Below are positions 18,103-27,113 of a DNA stretch of 64,000 bases, piece after piece. Each line of letters begins with the position of its first letter. Within the stretch, counting starts at the first letter, position 1. The translations under genes were made by a program, and so were the position numbers. Source of the stretch: Ciceribacter sp. T2.26MG-112.2 (GTDB lineage: Bacteria; Pseudomonadota; Alphaproteobacteria; Rhizobiales; Rhizobiaceae); NCBI RefSeq assembly GCF_900492205.1, contig NZ_UEYQ01000001.1:124001-188000 (forward strand). Reading direction: 5' to 3'. The notes beneath the pieces were generated by a model. That model was not told the DNA's origin. It searched no databases and saw nothing but the letters and a program-made list of their open reading frames with translations.

Positions 18103-19221
18103 ATGCGTATTACTCTCGAACGGTCCAACCTTCTCAAGTCGCTCAATCACGTGCATCGCGTGGTCGAACGTCGCAACACGATCCCGATCCTGTCGAACGT
18201 GCTGCTTCGGGCCGAAGGCGCGAGCCTGGCGATGAAGGCGACCGACCTCGATCTCGAGATTACCGAGGCGACGCCCGCCATGGTCGAACAGGCCGGCGCG
18301 ACGACCGTTCCGGCGCACCTGCTCTATGAAATCGTCCGCAAGCTGCCGGACGGCGCCGAAGTGCTGCTGGCCACCACGCCCGACGGCGCGGCCATGACGG
18401 TCGCCTCGGGCCGTTCGAAATTCTCGCTGCAGTGCCTGTCGGAAGCCGACTTCCCCGACCTGACGGCCGGCAACTTCACCCATTCCTTCAAGCTGAAGGC
18501 CTCGGCTCTCAAGATGCTGATCGATCGCACCCAGTTCGCGATCTCGACCGAGGAGACCCGCTACTACCTGAACGGCATCTTCCTGCACACGATCGAGAGC
18601 GCCGGCGCGCTGAAGCTGCGCGCGGTCGCGACCGACGGCCATCGCCTCGCCCGCGCCGACGTCGAGGCTCCCTCCGGTTCGGAAGGCATGCCGGGCATCA
18701 TCATCCCGCGCAAGACGGTCGGTGAGTTGCAGAAGCTGGTCGACAATCCCGAGCTGATCGTCACCGTGGAAGTCTCCGACGCCAAGATCCGCCTGACCAT
18801 CGGCGAGATCGTCATGACCTCCAAGCTGATCGACGGCACCTTCCCCGACTATCAGCGCGTCATTCCGCAGGCGAACGACAAGGAAATGCGCGTCGATTGC
18901 CAGAGCTTTGCGCAGGCGGTCGATCGCGTCTCGACCATTTCCTCCGAGCGCGGACGCGCGGTCAAGCTTGCCCTTAACGAGGGCCATCTGACGCTCACCG
19001 TCAACAATCCGGATTCCGGCAGCGCGACCGAAGAGGTCGCCGTCGGCTATGACAACGACCCGATGGAAATCGGCTTCAACGCCAAGTACCTGCTGGATAT
19101 TACGGCGCAGTTGTCGGGCGACGACGCGATCTTCCTTCTGGCCGATGCGGGCTCCCCGACACTGGTGCGCGATACGGCCGGTGACGACGCTCTCTATGTC
19201 CTGATGCCGATGCGAGTGTGA
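18103..19221 (+). CDS. dnaN: DNA polymerase III subunit beta (sliding clamp)
   Basis: This 372-residue clamp starts MRITLERSNLLKSLNHVHRVVERRNTIPILSNVLL and ends with the conserved YVLMPMRV, the C-terminal segment next to the partner-binding pocket. Three repeated clamp domains are evident (about 1-125, 126-250 and 251-372), with TRYYLNGI and KLIDGTFPDYQRVIP as family hallmarks. It tethers polymerase III to DNA. It is not next to dnaA here, which I recall as normal in rhizobia. It is divergent from rsmI. Confidence 0.97.
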   Translation: MRITLERSNLLKSLNHVHRVVERRNTIPILSNVLLRAEGASLAMKATDLDLEITEATPAMVEQAGATTVPAHLLYEIVRKLPDGAEVLLATTPDGAAMTVASGRSKFSLQCLSEADFPDLTAGNFTHSFKLKASALKMLIDRTQFAISTEETRYYLNGIFLHTIESAGALKLRAVATDGHRLARADVEAPSGSEGMPGIIIPRKTVGELQKLVDNPELIVTVEVSDAKIRLTIGEIVMTSKLIDGTFPDYQRVIPQANDKEMRVDCQSFAQAVDRVSTISSERGRAVKLALNEGHLTLTVNNPDSGSATEEVAVGYDNDPMEIGFNAKYLLDITAQLSGDDAIFLLADAGSPTLVRDTAGDDALYVLMPMRV

Positions 19222-19347
19222 TTCGGCGACGCATTCGGGGGATATTTCTCCATCCGCGCCATTTCGCCTTGTTTTTGCGACAAACCGGCGCAACATGCGC
19301 TTGGCGCGGATGAACGCGCGTGACGGTCTTGAGTGGGGAGTTAGGCC

Positions 19348-19941
19348 ATGGTTCGACGCTTGAAGGAACGGTTCGAAAAGAAGTTCGACGAAGAGATCCG
19401 CTTCTTCAAGGGGATGATGCAGGGCCCGAAGAGTGTCGGCGCCATCGTTCCGACCTCGTCCATCACCGCCCGCAAGATGGCGAGCGTCATCAATCCGCAG
19501 TCCGGTCTGCCGGTTCTCGAGCTCGGCCCGGGCACCGGGGTCATCACCAAGGCGATCCTGGCACGCGGCGTCAAACCGGAAGACCTCGTTTCCATCGAGT
19601 ATTCCGAGGATTTCTACGATCATCTGACCCAGGACTTTCCCGGCGTCAATTTCATCCATGGCGACGCTTTCGATCTGCCGAACACGCTCGGCAAGTTCGC
19701 CGATCAGACCTTCGACTGCGTCATTTCGGCGGTGCCGCTTCTCAGCTTCCCCATGCCGGCCCGGGTCAAACTTCTCGAAGACCTGCTCGACCGCCTTCCG
19801 CCTGGTCGGCCAGTGGTGCAGATCACCTATGGCCCGGTTTCGCCGATCCTGGCCCAACCGGAGCGCTACCAGATCCAGCACTTCGATTTCATCGTCCGCA
19901 ATATTCCGCCGGCGCAGCTGTGGATTTACCGCCGCGGCTGA
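19348..19941 (+). CDS. pmtA: PmtA-type phospholipid N-methyltransferase
   Basis: This is a 197-residue SAM-dependent methyltransferase. The N-terminal basic helix RRLKERFEKKFDEEIRFFKG probably binds membrane lipid, followed by GAIVPTSSITARKMASVI and SAM motif I LELGPGTGVITKAIL. The downstream ISAVPLLSFP and PAQLWIYRR are typical of rhizobial/Agrobacterium PmtA. It methylates phosphatidylethanolamine stepwise toward phosphatidylcholine at the inner membrane face. A GGGGAG site precedes the ATG. It is followed closely by a histidine-phosphatase gene. Confidence 0.88.
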   Translation: MVRRLKERFEKKFDEEIRFFKGMMQGPKSVGAIVPTSSITARKMASVINPQSGLPVLELGPGTGVITKAILARGVKPEDLVSIEYSEDFYDHLTQDFPGVNFIHGDAFDLPNTLGKFADQTFDCVISAVPLLSFPMPARVKLLEDLLDRLPPGRPVVQITYGPVSPILAQPERYQIQHFDFIVRNIPPAQLWIYRRG

Positions 19942-19966
19942 TAGCTGACGGCGGGCGGCACACCTG

Positions 19967-20557
19967 ATGTTCGGTCTCTACATCACCCATCCGCAGGTCA
20001 GGATCGATCCGGCCATACCCGTTCCGCAATGGGGGCTTTCGGATCTCGGTCGCGACCGCGCCACCGAGGCTGCCACGCGGCCCTGGGCGAAGCGCCTCGC
20101 CCGTATCGTCTCCAGCGCCGAGGTGAAGGCGATCGAGACCGCGGAAATCCTCGCCAGGGCCGCCGGCATCTCCTTCGAGACGGTCGAGGCGATGCATGAG
20201 AATGATCGCTCCGCGACCGGCTTCCTGAAGCCCGACGCCTTCGAGCAGGCCGCCGACTGGTTTTTCGCTCATCCCAACGAGAGCTTCCGCGGCTGGGAGC
20301 GGGCGGCGGACGCCCAGGCCCGGATCGTCTTAGCCGTGGACGCCATCCTCGACGACCACGACCCGGCGGCGCCGATCGCCTTCGTCGGCCATGGCGGTGT
20401 CGGCACCCTGCTCAGGTGTCACCTGCTGAGCATCCCGATCAGCCGCAGCCACGATCAACTGCCCGGCGGCGGCAATCTTTATGCCTTCTCTCTTGCGGAT
20501 CGGCGTATCGCATGCGACTGGACGCCGATCGAAGACTGGAAGGGGATCGAGCCATGA
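19967..20557 (+). CDS. Histidine phosphatase superfamily protein with altered RHG motif
   Basis: This 196-residue protein has the branch-1 fold. The catalytic histidine strand reads LYITHPQV where most members have Lxxx[17 protein letters not shown], an acidic HENDRSATG segment and the second histidine [14 protein letters not shown] follow. Both histidines are kept, but the arginine and glycine of the first motif are replaced, so phosphatase activity is uncertain. It overlaps pyrF by 4 bases and follows pmtA by 25, suggesting one transcript. The substrate is unknown. Confidence 0.75.
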   Translation: MFGLYITHPQVRIDPAIPVPQWGLSDLGRDRATEAATRPWAKRLARIVSSAEVKAIETAEILARAAGISFETVEAMHENDRSATGFLKPDAFEQAADWFFAHPNESFRGWERAADAQARIVLAVDAILDDHDPAAPIAFVGHGGVGTLLRCHLLSIPISRSHDQLPGGGNLYAFSLADRRIACDWTPIEDWKGIEP

Positions 20558-21246
20558 CGCCACGCGAACGCCTCATCGTCGGCCTGGATGTGCCGACCGT
20601 CCGGGAAGCGGAAACCATTGTCCAAACGCTCGGTGACGACATCCTGTTCTACAAAATCGGCTACCAGCTCGCCTTTGCCGGCGGGCTTGAGTTCGCCCGC
20701 GAGCTTGCGGAGAGCGGCAAGAAGATCTTCCTCGACATGAAACTGCTCGACATCGACAACACGGTCGCCTCCGGCGTCGAGAACATTGCCAAGATGGGCA
20801 TGTCGATGCTGACGCTGCACGCCTATCCCAAGGCCATGCGCGCCGCGGTCAAGGCAGCCGAAGGCTCCGGCCTCTGCCTGCTCGGCGTCACCGTGCTGAC
20901 CTCGATGGACGAGCAGGACCTGGTCGATGCCGGTTATGAATATGATCCGCACACCTTGGTGCTGAAGCGCGCCGAACAGGCCCGCACTGCCGGCATGGGC
21001 GGTATCGTCTGCTCCGCCGAAGAGGCAAGCGCCGTGCGCAAGGTGATCGGCCCCGACATGGCGCTGGTAACCCCCGGCATTCGCCCGGCCGGCGCCGACA
21101 AGGGAGACCAGAAGCGGGTGATGACGCCGGCCGACGCGCTCAAGGCGGGATCCAGCCATCTCGTCGTCGCGCGCCCGATCGTCAAGGCGGAGGACCCGAA
21201 GGCCGCCGCGCGGGCGATCCTCGCCGAGATGGCGACCGCCCTCTGA
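20554..21246 (+). CDS. pyrF: Orotidine 5'-phosphate decarboxylase
   Basis: This 230-residue TIM-barrel enzyme makes UMP from OMP. The active-site array is visible: LIVGLDVPT (Asp), FYKIGYQL (Lys), and [13 protein letters not shown] (the D-x-K-x-x-D set). Phosphate-binding [22 protein letters not shown] and the C-terminal [12 protein letters not shown] complete it. Start ATG 20554 lies within the stop of the upstream histidine-phosphatase gene (ATGA overlap). Confidence 0.96.
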   Translation: MTPRERLIVGLDVPTVREAETIVQTLGDDILFYKIGYQLAFAGGLEFARELAESGKKIFLDMKLLDIDNTVASGVENIAKMGMSMLTLHAYPKAMRAAVKAAEGSGLCLLGVTVLTSMDEQDLVDAGYEYDPHTLVLKRAEQARTAGMGGIVCSAEEASAVRKVIGPDMALVTPGIRPAGADKGDQKRVMTPADALKAGSSHLVVARPIVKAEDPKAAARAILAEMATAL

Positions 21247-21275
21247 GAGGACGGCGGCTCAGCACGCCGGATCAT

Positions 21276-22364
21276 TCAATCATTGCCGACGATCTCGTTG
21301 GACGGGTCGGTATTGCGGATCAGCCCCTTCCAGCCGCCTGAAATGCGATTGCCGCGTACGACATTGTATTTGGCGAGATCCCGCGGATCGAGGCTGCTGC
21401 CCAAAGGCAGGTCCGGGGCGCTGAGGCGATGGGTGGTGCGGCCATTGCGCTGATTCAACCAGATCGCCGGGCGCGGACGAACCATCCCCTCATAGTGAAA
21501 CCGATTGCCCTCGATGCGATTGTATTGCGGGGGCTGATGGCGGATCGTCCCGCCCTCGCCGGCGTTGCGGTAGAGGAAAATGCCGCCATTGACCGCGTCC
21601 TCGAAGATATTGCCGGAAATGACGTTGCGGGCAGAGCCATCGACCGCGACCTGCTCGCGCCGCGTCGTCTTCACGGCAAAGCGGTTGCCGATGATGCGGT
21701 TTTCGGCGCTCTCGGCGTCGAGATAGAGCGCAGTTGCCGTCGTTTCACCGCGGAACCGCGATCCGCTGACCGTCACCCCGGTGACCCCCGGCCCGAGATA
21801 GAGCGGCAAGGTTCCCTGGGCGACGACATCGAGATTGTCGAGAATGATCGCCGTCGGCGCGGCCGCCTGCGCGCGCGCGGTGTGGCCCGACGTCAGCGAT
21901 GACCGCCGCACCTGTTCCGCCTGCCCGTTCAGGCCGAGGCCGGCGAGGCGCATGTTGCCGATGACCGTGCAGTTCTTCACCGTGATCGCCTTCGGCACGC
22001 TCCAGCTTCCGTCTCGTGCCTGCAGCGACCGGATCATGACCGTTGGCCGACGATGGCTGATCGGCATGTCAGGCGTTCCGAGCGTCCCGCCACGGCAATC
22101 GAATGTAATGCCGGACGCCTTGGCGCCGGAAAAGGCGATCGGCCGGGCAATGACATCCTTCGGATCGAGCGTCACGTCGCAGGAGACTTCGACGGGACTG
22201 GCCTTGGCGCCGGGCGGGCTGCGCAATTGCTGGTAGACCGAAGCCGGGCAAGCCTTCGCCTCGGCGGATCCGGCGGAAAGCGCAACAGCACCAGCCGCCA
22301 GCAGAAAAAGCGCAATCCCCGCTCCGACCAAAGAGCGGATCGCGTGGCTGTGTGTTTCCGGCAT
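21276..22364 (-). CDS. Exported right-handed parallel beta-helix repeat protein
   Basis: This 362-residue protein has an N-terminal signal (RSLVGAGIALFLLAAGAVALSAGSAEA). Beta-helix rungs follow (ITVKNCTVIGNMRL, VTVSGSRFRGE, NRIIGNRFAVKT, NVISGNIFED, NRIEGNRFHYEG, NVVRGNRISGG). The fold is that of NosD/pectin-lyase-like surface or carbohydrate-active proteins. The mature region has one cysteine pair early (ACPAS...EVSCDVTLD). It stands alone and converges on pyrF. The substrate and role are unknown; a polysaccharide-related function is only a guess from the fold. Confidence 0.7.
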   Translation of the reverse strand: MPETHSHAIRSLVGAGIALFLLAAGAVALSAGSAEAKACPASVYQQLRSPPGAKASPVEVSCDVTLDPKDVIARPIAFSGAKASGITFDCRGGTLGTPDMPISHRRPTVMIRSLQARDGSWSVPKAITVKNCTVIGNMRLAGLGLNGQAEQVRRSSLTSGHTARAQAAAPTAIILDNLDVVAQGTLPLYLGPGVTGVTVSGSRFRGETTATALYLDAESAENRIIGNRFAVKTTRREQVAVDGSARNVISGNIFEDAVNGGIFLYRNAGEGGTIRHQPPQYNRIEGNRFHYEGMVRPRPAIWLNQRNGRTTHRLSAPDLPLGSSLDPRDLAKYNVVRGNRISGGWKGLIRNTDPSNEIVGND

Positions 22365-22480
22365 TGGCCCTTCCCCATCGACAGGCGGAAACCCGTATCA
22401 CCGCGACACGGCGCAGCGCTTGACCGGGACGCCGATTTGCTCAATTAAACCATGATAACCAACAGGGATGGGACGAAAAA

Positions 22481-22768
22481 ATGGCCAAGGGCTACTGGAT
22501 CGCAAGAGTCGATATTCGCGATGCCGAAGGGTACAAGGGTTATGTCGCGGCGGCAAAGCCGGCTTTCGAAAAGTACGGCGCGAAATTCCTCGCGCGCGGC
22601 GGCGAATTCACCGAACTCGAAGGCAAGGCCCGGGCCCGCAACGTCGTCATCGAGTTTCCCTCGCACCAGGCCGCGGTCGATTGCTACAATTCGCCTGAAT
22701 ACCAGATCGCCGCGAAAATCCGCCAGCAAGTGGCCGATGCGGAAATGGTCGTCGTCGAAGGCGTCTGA
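22481..22768 (+). CDS. DUF1330 domain protein
   Basis: This 95-residue cytoplasmic protein begins MAKGYWIARVDIRDAEGYKGYVAAAKPAFEKYGAKFLARGG and contains VVIEFPSHQAAVDCYNSPEYQ. Both are the DUF1330 pattern, a ferredoxin-like dimeric alpha/beta-barrel fold. The family has no agreed function. A GGGACG site precedes the ATG. An inverted repeat GAAGGGCC...GGCCCTTC (22784-22811) follows and may end its transcript. Confidence 0.85.
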   Translation: MAKGYWIARVDIRDAEGYKGYVAAAKPAFEKYGAKFLARGGEFTELEGKARARNVVIEFPSHQAAVDCYNSPEYQIAAKIRQQVADAEMVVVEGV

Positions 22769-22888
22769 GTTAAGACCTTTTTCGAAGGGCCGAGCGCGTT
22801 GACGGCCCTTCCGCTTACCTTTCGATTCGGCTAAAGACAGCTTGAATTCCAGCGCATCCTGCGCACGCCTATTCCAAGGAGCCAGCCC

Positions 22889-23869
22889 ATGACCTTGTCC
22901 AACCTTCCGCCGCTCGTCACCGTGTTCGGGGGATCGGGTTTCGTCGGGCGGCATGTCGTTCGGGCGCTCGCCAGGCGCGGCTACCGCATTCGTGTCGCGG
23001 TTCGTCGCCCCGACCTCGCCTTCTTCCTGCAACCGCTCGGCAATGTCGGGCAGATCTCATTCGTCCAGGCCAATCTCCGCTACCGCGCCTCCGTCGACAA
23101 GGCGGTCCAGGGTGCTGATCATGTGGTCAACTGCGTCGGCATCCTGTTCGAGAGCGGTCGCAACAGCTTTGACGCCGTCCAGGATTTCGGTGCCCGCGCC
23201 GTTGCCGAGGCCGCCCGTTCCGTCGGCGCCAGGCTCACCCACATTTCGGCGATCGGCGCCGACGCCAAGTCGGATTCCGACTATGCCGCGACCAAGGGCC
23301 GTGCCGAAGAAGCCGTCCGGTCGATCCTGCCCGATGCCGTGATCCTGCGCCCCTCGATCGTGTTCGGGCCGGAAGACGGCTTCTTCAACAAGTTCGCCGC
23401 CATGACCAAGGTCATGCCGGTCCTGCCGCTCGTCGGCGGCGGCAAGACGAAGTTCCAGCCGGTTCATGTCGAGGACGTGGCCGAGGCCGTCGCCCGCTCC
23501 GTCGATGGCAAGCTCACCCCCGGCGCCGTCTATGAACTGGGCGGCCGCGACGTCATGACGTTCCGCGAATGTCTCGAAGCCATGCTCGAGGTGATCGGCC
23601 GCAAGCGCCCCTTCCTGACGCTGCCCTTCGGCATCGCCTCGCTGATCGGCAGCCTTTCGTCGATGATCCCCTTCGTCAAGCCGGCGCTGACCAGCGACCA
23701 GGTCAAGCTGTTGAAGTCCGACAATGTCGTGTCCGACGCCGCCAAGGCGGAAGGCCGCACGCTCGAAGGCATGGGGATCAACCCGGTTTCGCTCGAATCG
23801 ATCCTGCCGACCTACCTCGTCCACTACCGCCCGCACGGCCAGTTCACCGGCTCGGGCAAGGCTGCCTGA
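22889..23869 (+). CDS. Complex I NDUFA9-like NAD(P)-binding protein (atypical SDR)
   Basis: This 326-residue protein has an N-terminal Rossmann motif VTVFGGSGFVGRHVVRALARRGYRIRVAVR. VVNCVGILFE follows, then a Y-x-x-x-K-like SDYAATKGRAEEAV and ILRPSIVFGPEDGFFNKFA, the pattern of the NDUFA9-like atypical short-chain dehydrogenases. In mitochondria the relative is an accessory subunit of complex I. Whether bacterial versions bind complex I is not established. AAGGAG precedes the ATG. No nuo genes are nearby. Confidence 0.85.
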   Translation: MTLSNLPPLVTVFGGSGFVGRHVVRALARRGYRIRVAVRRPDLAFFLQPLGNVGQISFVQANLRYRASVDKAVQGADHVVNCVGILFESGRNSFDAVQDFGARAVAEAARSVGARLTHISAIGADAKSDSDYAATKGRAEEAVRSILPDAVILRPSIVFGPEDGFFNKFAAMTKVMPVLPLVGGGKTKFQPVHVEDVAEAVARSVDGKLTPGAVYELGGRDVMTFRECLEAMLEVIGRKRPFLTLPFGIASLIGSLSSMIPFVKPALTSDQVKLLKSDNVVSDAAKAEGRTLEGMGINPVSLESILPTYLVHYRPHGQFTGSGKAA

Positions 23870-24057
23870 CCTCTGGCGGAACCGGATCGGCCGTCTCTGC
23901 GTTGCACAAAAGACGCAGGGACGAAATCCTTGCGTTAACCGCGAATTCAGCAAGATCTTCTATTGATGCCCCTGCGGGCAATGCGTAAACAACCACCAGT
24001 TCGGACGCGGCGGACACCGCCGGCGACGATCACAGCATCATATCGAGGGGCCTCTTC

Positions 24058-24216
24058 ATGGGTAAGTCTATCGCACTGTTTTTCGCGTGTGCGGCACTGG
24101 TCATCATCGCCGGCTCGTTCCTGGCGCCGTCCACGGTTGCTGCGCGCAAGGGCAATTGCGCACCCGCCTATGGCGTCGATCCCTGCAGCACCGGCTCGAT
24201 CTCGGTCACGCAGTAA
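24058..24216 (+). CDS. Small secreted peptide, 52 residues, two cysteines
   Basis: A short open frame starts MGKSIALFFACAALVIIAGSF, a plausible signal peptide ending near VAARKG. A mature tail of about 20 residues follows (GNCAPAYGVDPCSTGSISVTQ region) with two cysteines nine positions apart. GAGGGG lies upstream of the ATG, and a strong terminator follows 20 bases after the stop, which supports expression. No family is recognised. It could be a periplasmic or secreted peptide, or a small stress protein. Confidence 0.55.
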   Translation: MGKSIALFFACAALVIIAGSFLAPSTVAARKGNCAPAYGVDPCSTGSISVTQ

Positions 24217-24235
24217 GTTTTCGTATAATCAGACG

Positions 24236-24265
24236 AAAAAAGGCCGCTTCCGGGCGGCCTTTTTC
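24236..24265. terminator. Bidirectional terminator between the small peptide gene and uppP
   Basis: GGCCGC (24242-24247), loop TTCCGG and GCGGCC (24254-24259) are flanked by an A-run on the left and a T-run on the right. The structure can therefore terminate both the plus-strand peptide gene and the convergent uppP. Confidence 0.85.
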
Positions 24266-24285
24266 ATGTCCTGTGCGGCGCTTTC

Positions 24286-25101
24286 TCAAGCGCCCCCGAT
24301 ACCCAGCATCAGCCCGATCAGGCCGAGCGTTCCGACAATGATCCGCCACCAGGCAAACGGCGCATAGCCGCGCTTCGACACGAAGTCGAGCAGGCTGCGC
24401 ACCACCAGTAGCGCCGAGAGAAAGGCTGCGACAAAGCCGATGGCGATGATCGCGCCATCGTCGACGCTCAGCGCATCGCGGTTCTTGTAAAGGTCGAGGA
24501 CAAAGGCGCCGACCATGGTCGGCATGGCGAGGAAAAAGGAAAATTCCGCCGCCGAGCGCTTGTCCGTTCCGAGCAGCAGCGCGCCGACGATGGTGGCGCC
24601 CGAACGCGAGACGCCGGGGATCATGGCGACGCACTGGCAAAGGCCGATCTTGAAGGCGAGCGACAGGGGATAGTCCGTCACCTCGGTATATTTCGGCGTG
24701 AGCTTCAGCCGGTCGATCCACAAGAGCACGAAGCCGCCGAGGATCAGCATGACGCAGATCACCATGGGCGTTTCGAACAGCACCGACTTGATGAAGTCAT
24801 GGGCCAGTGCCCCGATCACCGCCGCCGGCAGGAAGGCGAGAAGGATCGCCGCGACGAATCGACGGCTCCCCGGATCGGTCGGCAGGCCGATCGCCAGCAA
24901 GAAGAGCTTGCGAAAATAGACGCTGAGGATCGCCAGGATGGCGCCGAGCTGGATCAGAACGGCAAAGGTATTTTCCGGCGACTTGAAGCCGAGAAAATGG
25001 CCGGCCAGCAGCACATGGGCGGTCGAGGAGACCGGAATGAACTCCGTCAGGCCCTCGATCAGGCCAAGGAAAAGCGCGCTGAGAATGGATTGATCTTCCA
25101 T
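24286..25101 (-). CDS. uppP: Undecaprenyl-diphosphate phosphatase UppP (BacA)
   Basis: This 271-residue inner-membrane enzyme dephosphorylates undecaprenyl pyrophosphate to recycle the lipid carrier of cell-wall and glycan synthesis. The signatures are [20 protein letters not shown] with the catalytic E-rich loop and [17 protein letters not shown] (the PGxSRSG motif). About eight hydrophobic segments are present. The start at 25101 has AAGGAC about 6 bases upstream; the frame extends 20 codons further without such a site. Confidence 0.95.
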   Translation of the reverse strand: MEDQSILSALFLGLIEGLTEFIPVSSTAHVLLAGHFLGFKSPENTFAVLIQLGAILAILSVYFRKLFLLAIGLPTDPGSRRFVAAILLAFLPAAVIGALAHDFIKSVLFETPMVICVMLILGGFVLLWIDRLKLTPKYTEVTDYPLSLAFKIGLCQCVAMIPGVSRSGATIVGALLLGTDKRSAAEFSFFLAMPTMVGAFVLDLYKNRDALSVDDGAIIAIGFVAAFLSALLVVRSLLDFVSKRGYAPFAWWRIIVGTLGLIGLMLGIGGA

Positions 25102-25249
25102 GGAATGTCCTTGAGAAGCGGGGCGGGAGGACGTGCGATTTGCTTGTATTGCGTCAACCAAGCTCCTATAGCTTGGAAGCCGTGGTCATGACCAGCCGCA
25201 AGTCGCGCGCCCGTGCCGGTGTTCAAACGCCTGAAGAATTCGAGTAACA

Positions 25250-25942
25250 ATGCCAACATTGTATCATCACCCCATGTCCACCGCGTCCCGGTTCGTCCGG
25301 CTGGTGCTCTCCGAATACGGCTTCCAGGTCGATCTCGTGGAGGAGCAGACATGGGAAAAGCGCCGGGAATTCCTGTCGCTCAATCCGGCCGGCACCCTGC
25401 CGGTCTATGTCGATGACAACATGCGGGTCCTGTGCGGACCTGTGGTCATTTCCGAATTTCTCGACGAGACCCACGGTGTGCTGAAGCGCGATCGCCGGCT
25501 CTTGGCCGAAGATCCGTTCCAGCGCGCCGAGATCCGCCGGCTGACCGAATGGTTTCTGCAGAAGATGGAGCAGGACGTGACCCGCCCGCTGGTGCGCGAA
25601 CGCGTCCACAAGCTGCTGATCCCCAACGGGCTCGGTGGCGGTGCGCCCGATTCGAAAGTCCTGCGCACCGCGCGCGGCAATATCCGCCAGCACATGAAAT
25701 ACTTGAGCTGGCTTTCCGGCTCGCGTCCCTGGCTTGCCGGCGACCGGCTGAGCTATGCCGATCTCGCCGCCGCCGCGGCGATTTCCGTGCTCGACTATCT
25801 CGGGGAAATCGACTGGGCGGAATATCCGGTCGCCAAGGAATGGTACCAACGGATCAAGTCGCGCCCGTCCTTCCGTCCGCTGCTGGCCGAGCGCCTGCGT
25901 GGCCTGACCCCTGTTTCGCACTATGCGGACCTGGATTTCTGA
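25250..25942 (+). CDS. Glutathione S-transferase family protein
   Basis: This 230-residue protein has a thioredoxin-fold N-terminal domain: LYHHPMSTASRFVRLVLSEYGF, then LNPAGTLPVYVD with the cis-proline, and VISEFLDE for the glutathione gamma-glutamyl contact. An all-helical C-terminal domain contains WLAGDRLSYADLAAAAAISVLDYLG. It is followed at 12 bases by queG, so they are probably co-transcribed. The substrate is not predictable. The Shine-Dalgarno sequence is weak. Confidence 0.88.
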   Translation: MPTLYHHPMSTASRFVRLVLSEYGFQVDLVEEQTWEKRREFLSLNPAGTLPVYVDDNMRVLCGPVVISEFLDETHGVLKRDRRLLAEDPFQRAEIRRLTEWFLQKMEQDVTRPLVRERVHKLLIPNGLGGGAPDSKVLRTARGNIRQHMKYLSWLSGSRPWLAGDRLSYADLAAAAAISVLDYLGEIDWAEYPVAKEWYQRIKSRPSFRPLLAERLRGLTPVSHYADLDF

Positions 25943-25954
25943 GGAAGCTGGGCC

Positions 25955-27109
25955 ATGCCGCAAGAGCAGGCCATATCCGCCCCCGACAAGAAACGCGCGT
26001 CGCTGACCGCCCTCATCAAGAAGGAGGCCGAGGCGCAGGGGTTCGATGTCTGTCGCATCACCGCGCCTGACGCCATTCCCGAAGCGCCGGGGCGCCTCTC
26101 CGCCTATATCGAGGCCGGCTATCACGGCACGATGGACTGGATGCCGGAGACGCGCGAGCGTCGGGGCGATCCCCGCGTGCTGTGGTCGGACGTGCGCTCG
26201 ATCGTCATGTTCGGCATGAATTACGGCCCCGATCTCGACCCGCGTTATCTCCAGGCGCGGCCCGAGAAGGGAGCGATCTCGGTCTATGCCCGCAATCGCG
26301 ACTATCACGATGTCATGAAGGGGCGATTGAAGGAGGTCGCCACCCGCTTTGCCGCACGCGCCGGCGCCGACGTCAAGGTGTTCGTCGACACCGCCCCGGT
26401 AATGGAGAAGCCGCTGGCCGCAGCGGCCGGGCTCGGCTGGCAGGGCAAGCACACCAACCTGGTCAGCCGCGAGTTCGGCTCCTGGCTGTTTCTCGGCAGC
26501 CTGTTCACCACGGCCGACCTGTCGCTGGACGAGGCGGAGCTGGATCATTGCGGCTCGTGCCGCGCCTGCCTCGACGCCTGTCCGACCCATGCCTTTCCCG
26601 CGCCCTACAAGATCGATGCGCGGCGCTGCATCTCCTATCTGACCATCGAGCACAAGGGCAGCATCGATCCGGATCTGCGTGTCGCCTTTGGCAACCGCAT
26701 CTACGGCTGTGACGACTGTCTGTCGGCCTGTCCGTGGAACAAGTTTGCCAGCGAGGCGCGCGAGATGAAGCTTCAGGCACGCGCCGACCTGATAGAGCCC
26801 AACCTTTCCTTCCTGCTTTCGCTCGACGACCCGACCTTCCGCACCTTCTTCAGCGGCTCGCCCGTCAAACGCATCGGACGCAATCGGTTCGTGCGCAATT
26901 GCCTGATCGCCGCCGGCAATTCAGGCCTCATCGATCTGATCCCTGCCTGCCGGACGCTGATCGGCGACACGGCGCCGGAGGTTCGCGGCATGGCGGTGTG
27001 GGCGCTTTCGCGGCTGCTGCCGCAGGCGGATTTCGCACAATTGCGCCAGGCGTACCTTCCGGCCGAGACTGAAGCCGAGGTAAGACGCGAATGGACGATG
27101 GCGGAGTGA
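25955..27109 (+). CDS. queG: Epoxyqueuosine reductase QueG
   Basis: This 384-residue cobalamin- and iron-sulfur-dependent enzyme carries out the last step of queuosine tRNA modification. Two [4Fe-4S] ligand sets are clear: [15 protein letters not shown] and [11 protein letters not shown]. Upstream lie [18 protein letters not shown] and [11 protein letters not shown], all QueG landmarks. A C-terminal HEAT-like repeat ([30 protein letters not shown]) is present, as in other family members. GAGGAAG precedes the start. Confidence 0.95.
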   Translation: MPQEQAISAPDKKRASLTALIKKEAEAQGFDVCRITAPDAIPEAPGRLSAYIEAGYHGTMDWMPETRERRGDPRVLWSDVRSIVMFGMNYGPDLDPRYLQARPEKGAISVYARNRDYHDVMKGRLKEVATRFAARAGADVKVFVDTAPVMEKPLAAAAGLGWQGKHTNLVSREFGSWLFLGSLFTTADLSLDEAELDHCGSCRACLDACPTHAFPAPYKIDARRCISYLTIEHKGSIDPDLRVAFGNRIYGCDDCLSACPWNKFASEAREMKLQARADLIEPNLSFLLSLDDPTFRTFFSGSPVKRIGRNRFVRNCLIAAGNSGLIDLIPACRTLIGDTAPEVRGMAVWALSRLLPQADFAQLRQAYLPAETEAEVRREWTMAE

Positions 27110-27113
27110 AGTG

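Noticed and set aside
17854-19881. An open frame on the minus strand continuing upstream of rsmI for over 670 codons
   Set aside because: It is antisense to dnaN and pmtA, and its composition is typical of a GC-rich shadow. RsmI family N-termini begin near 17853 or 17793.
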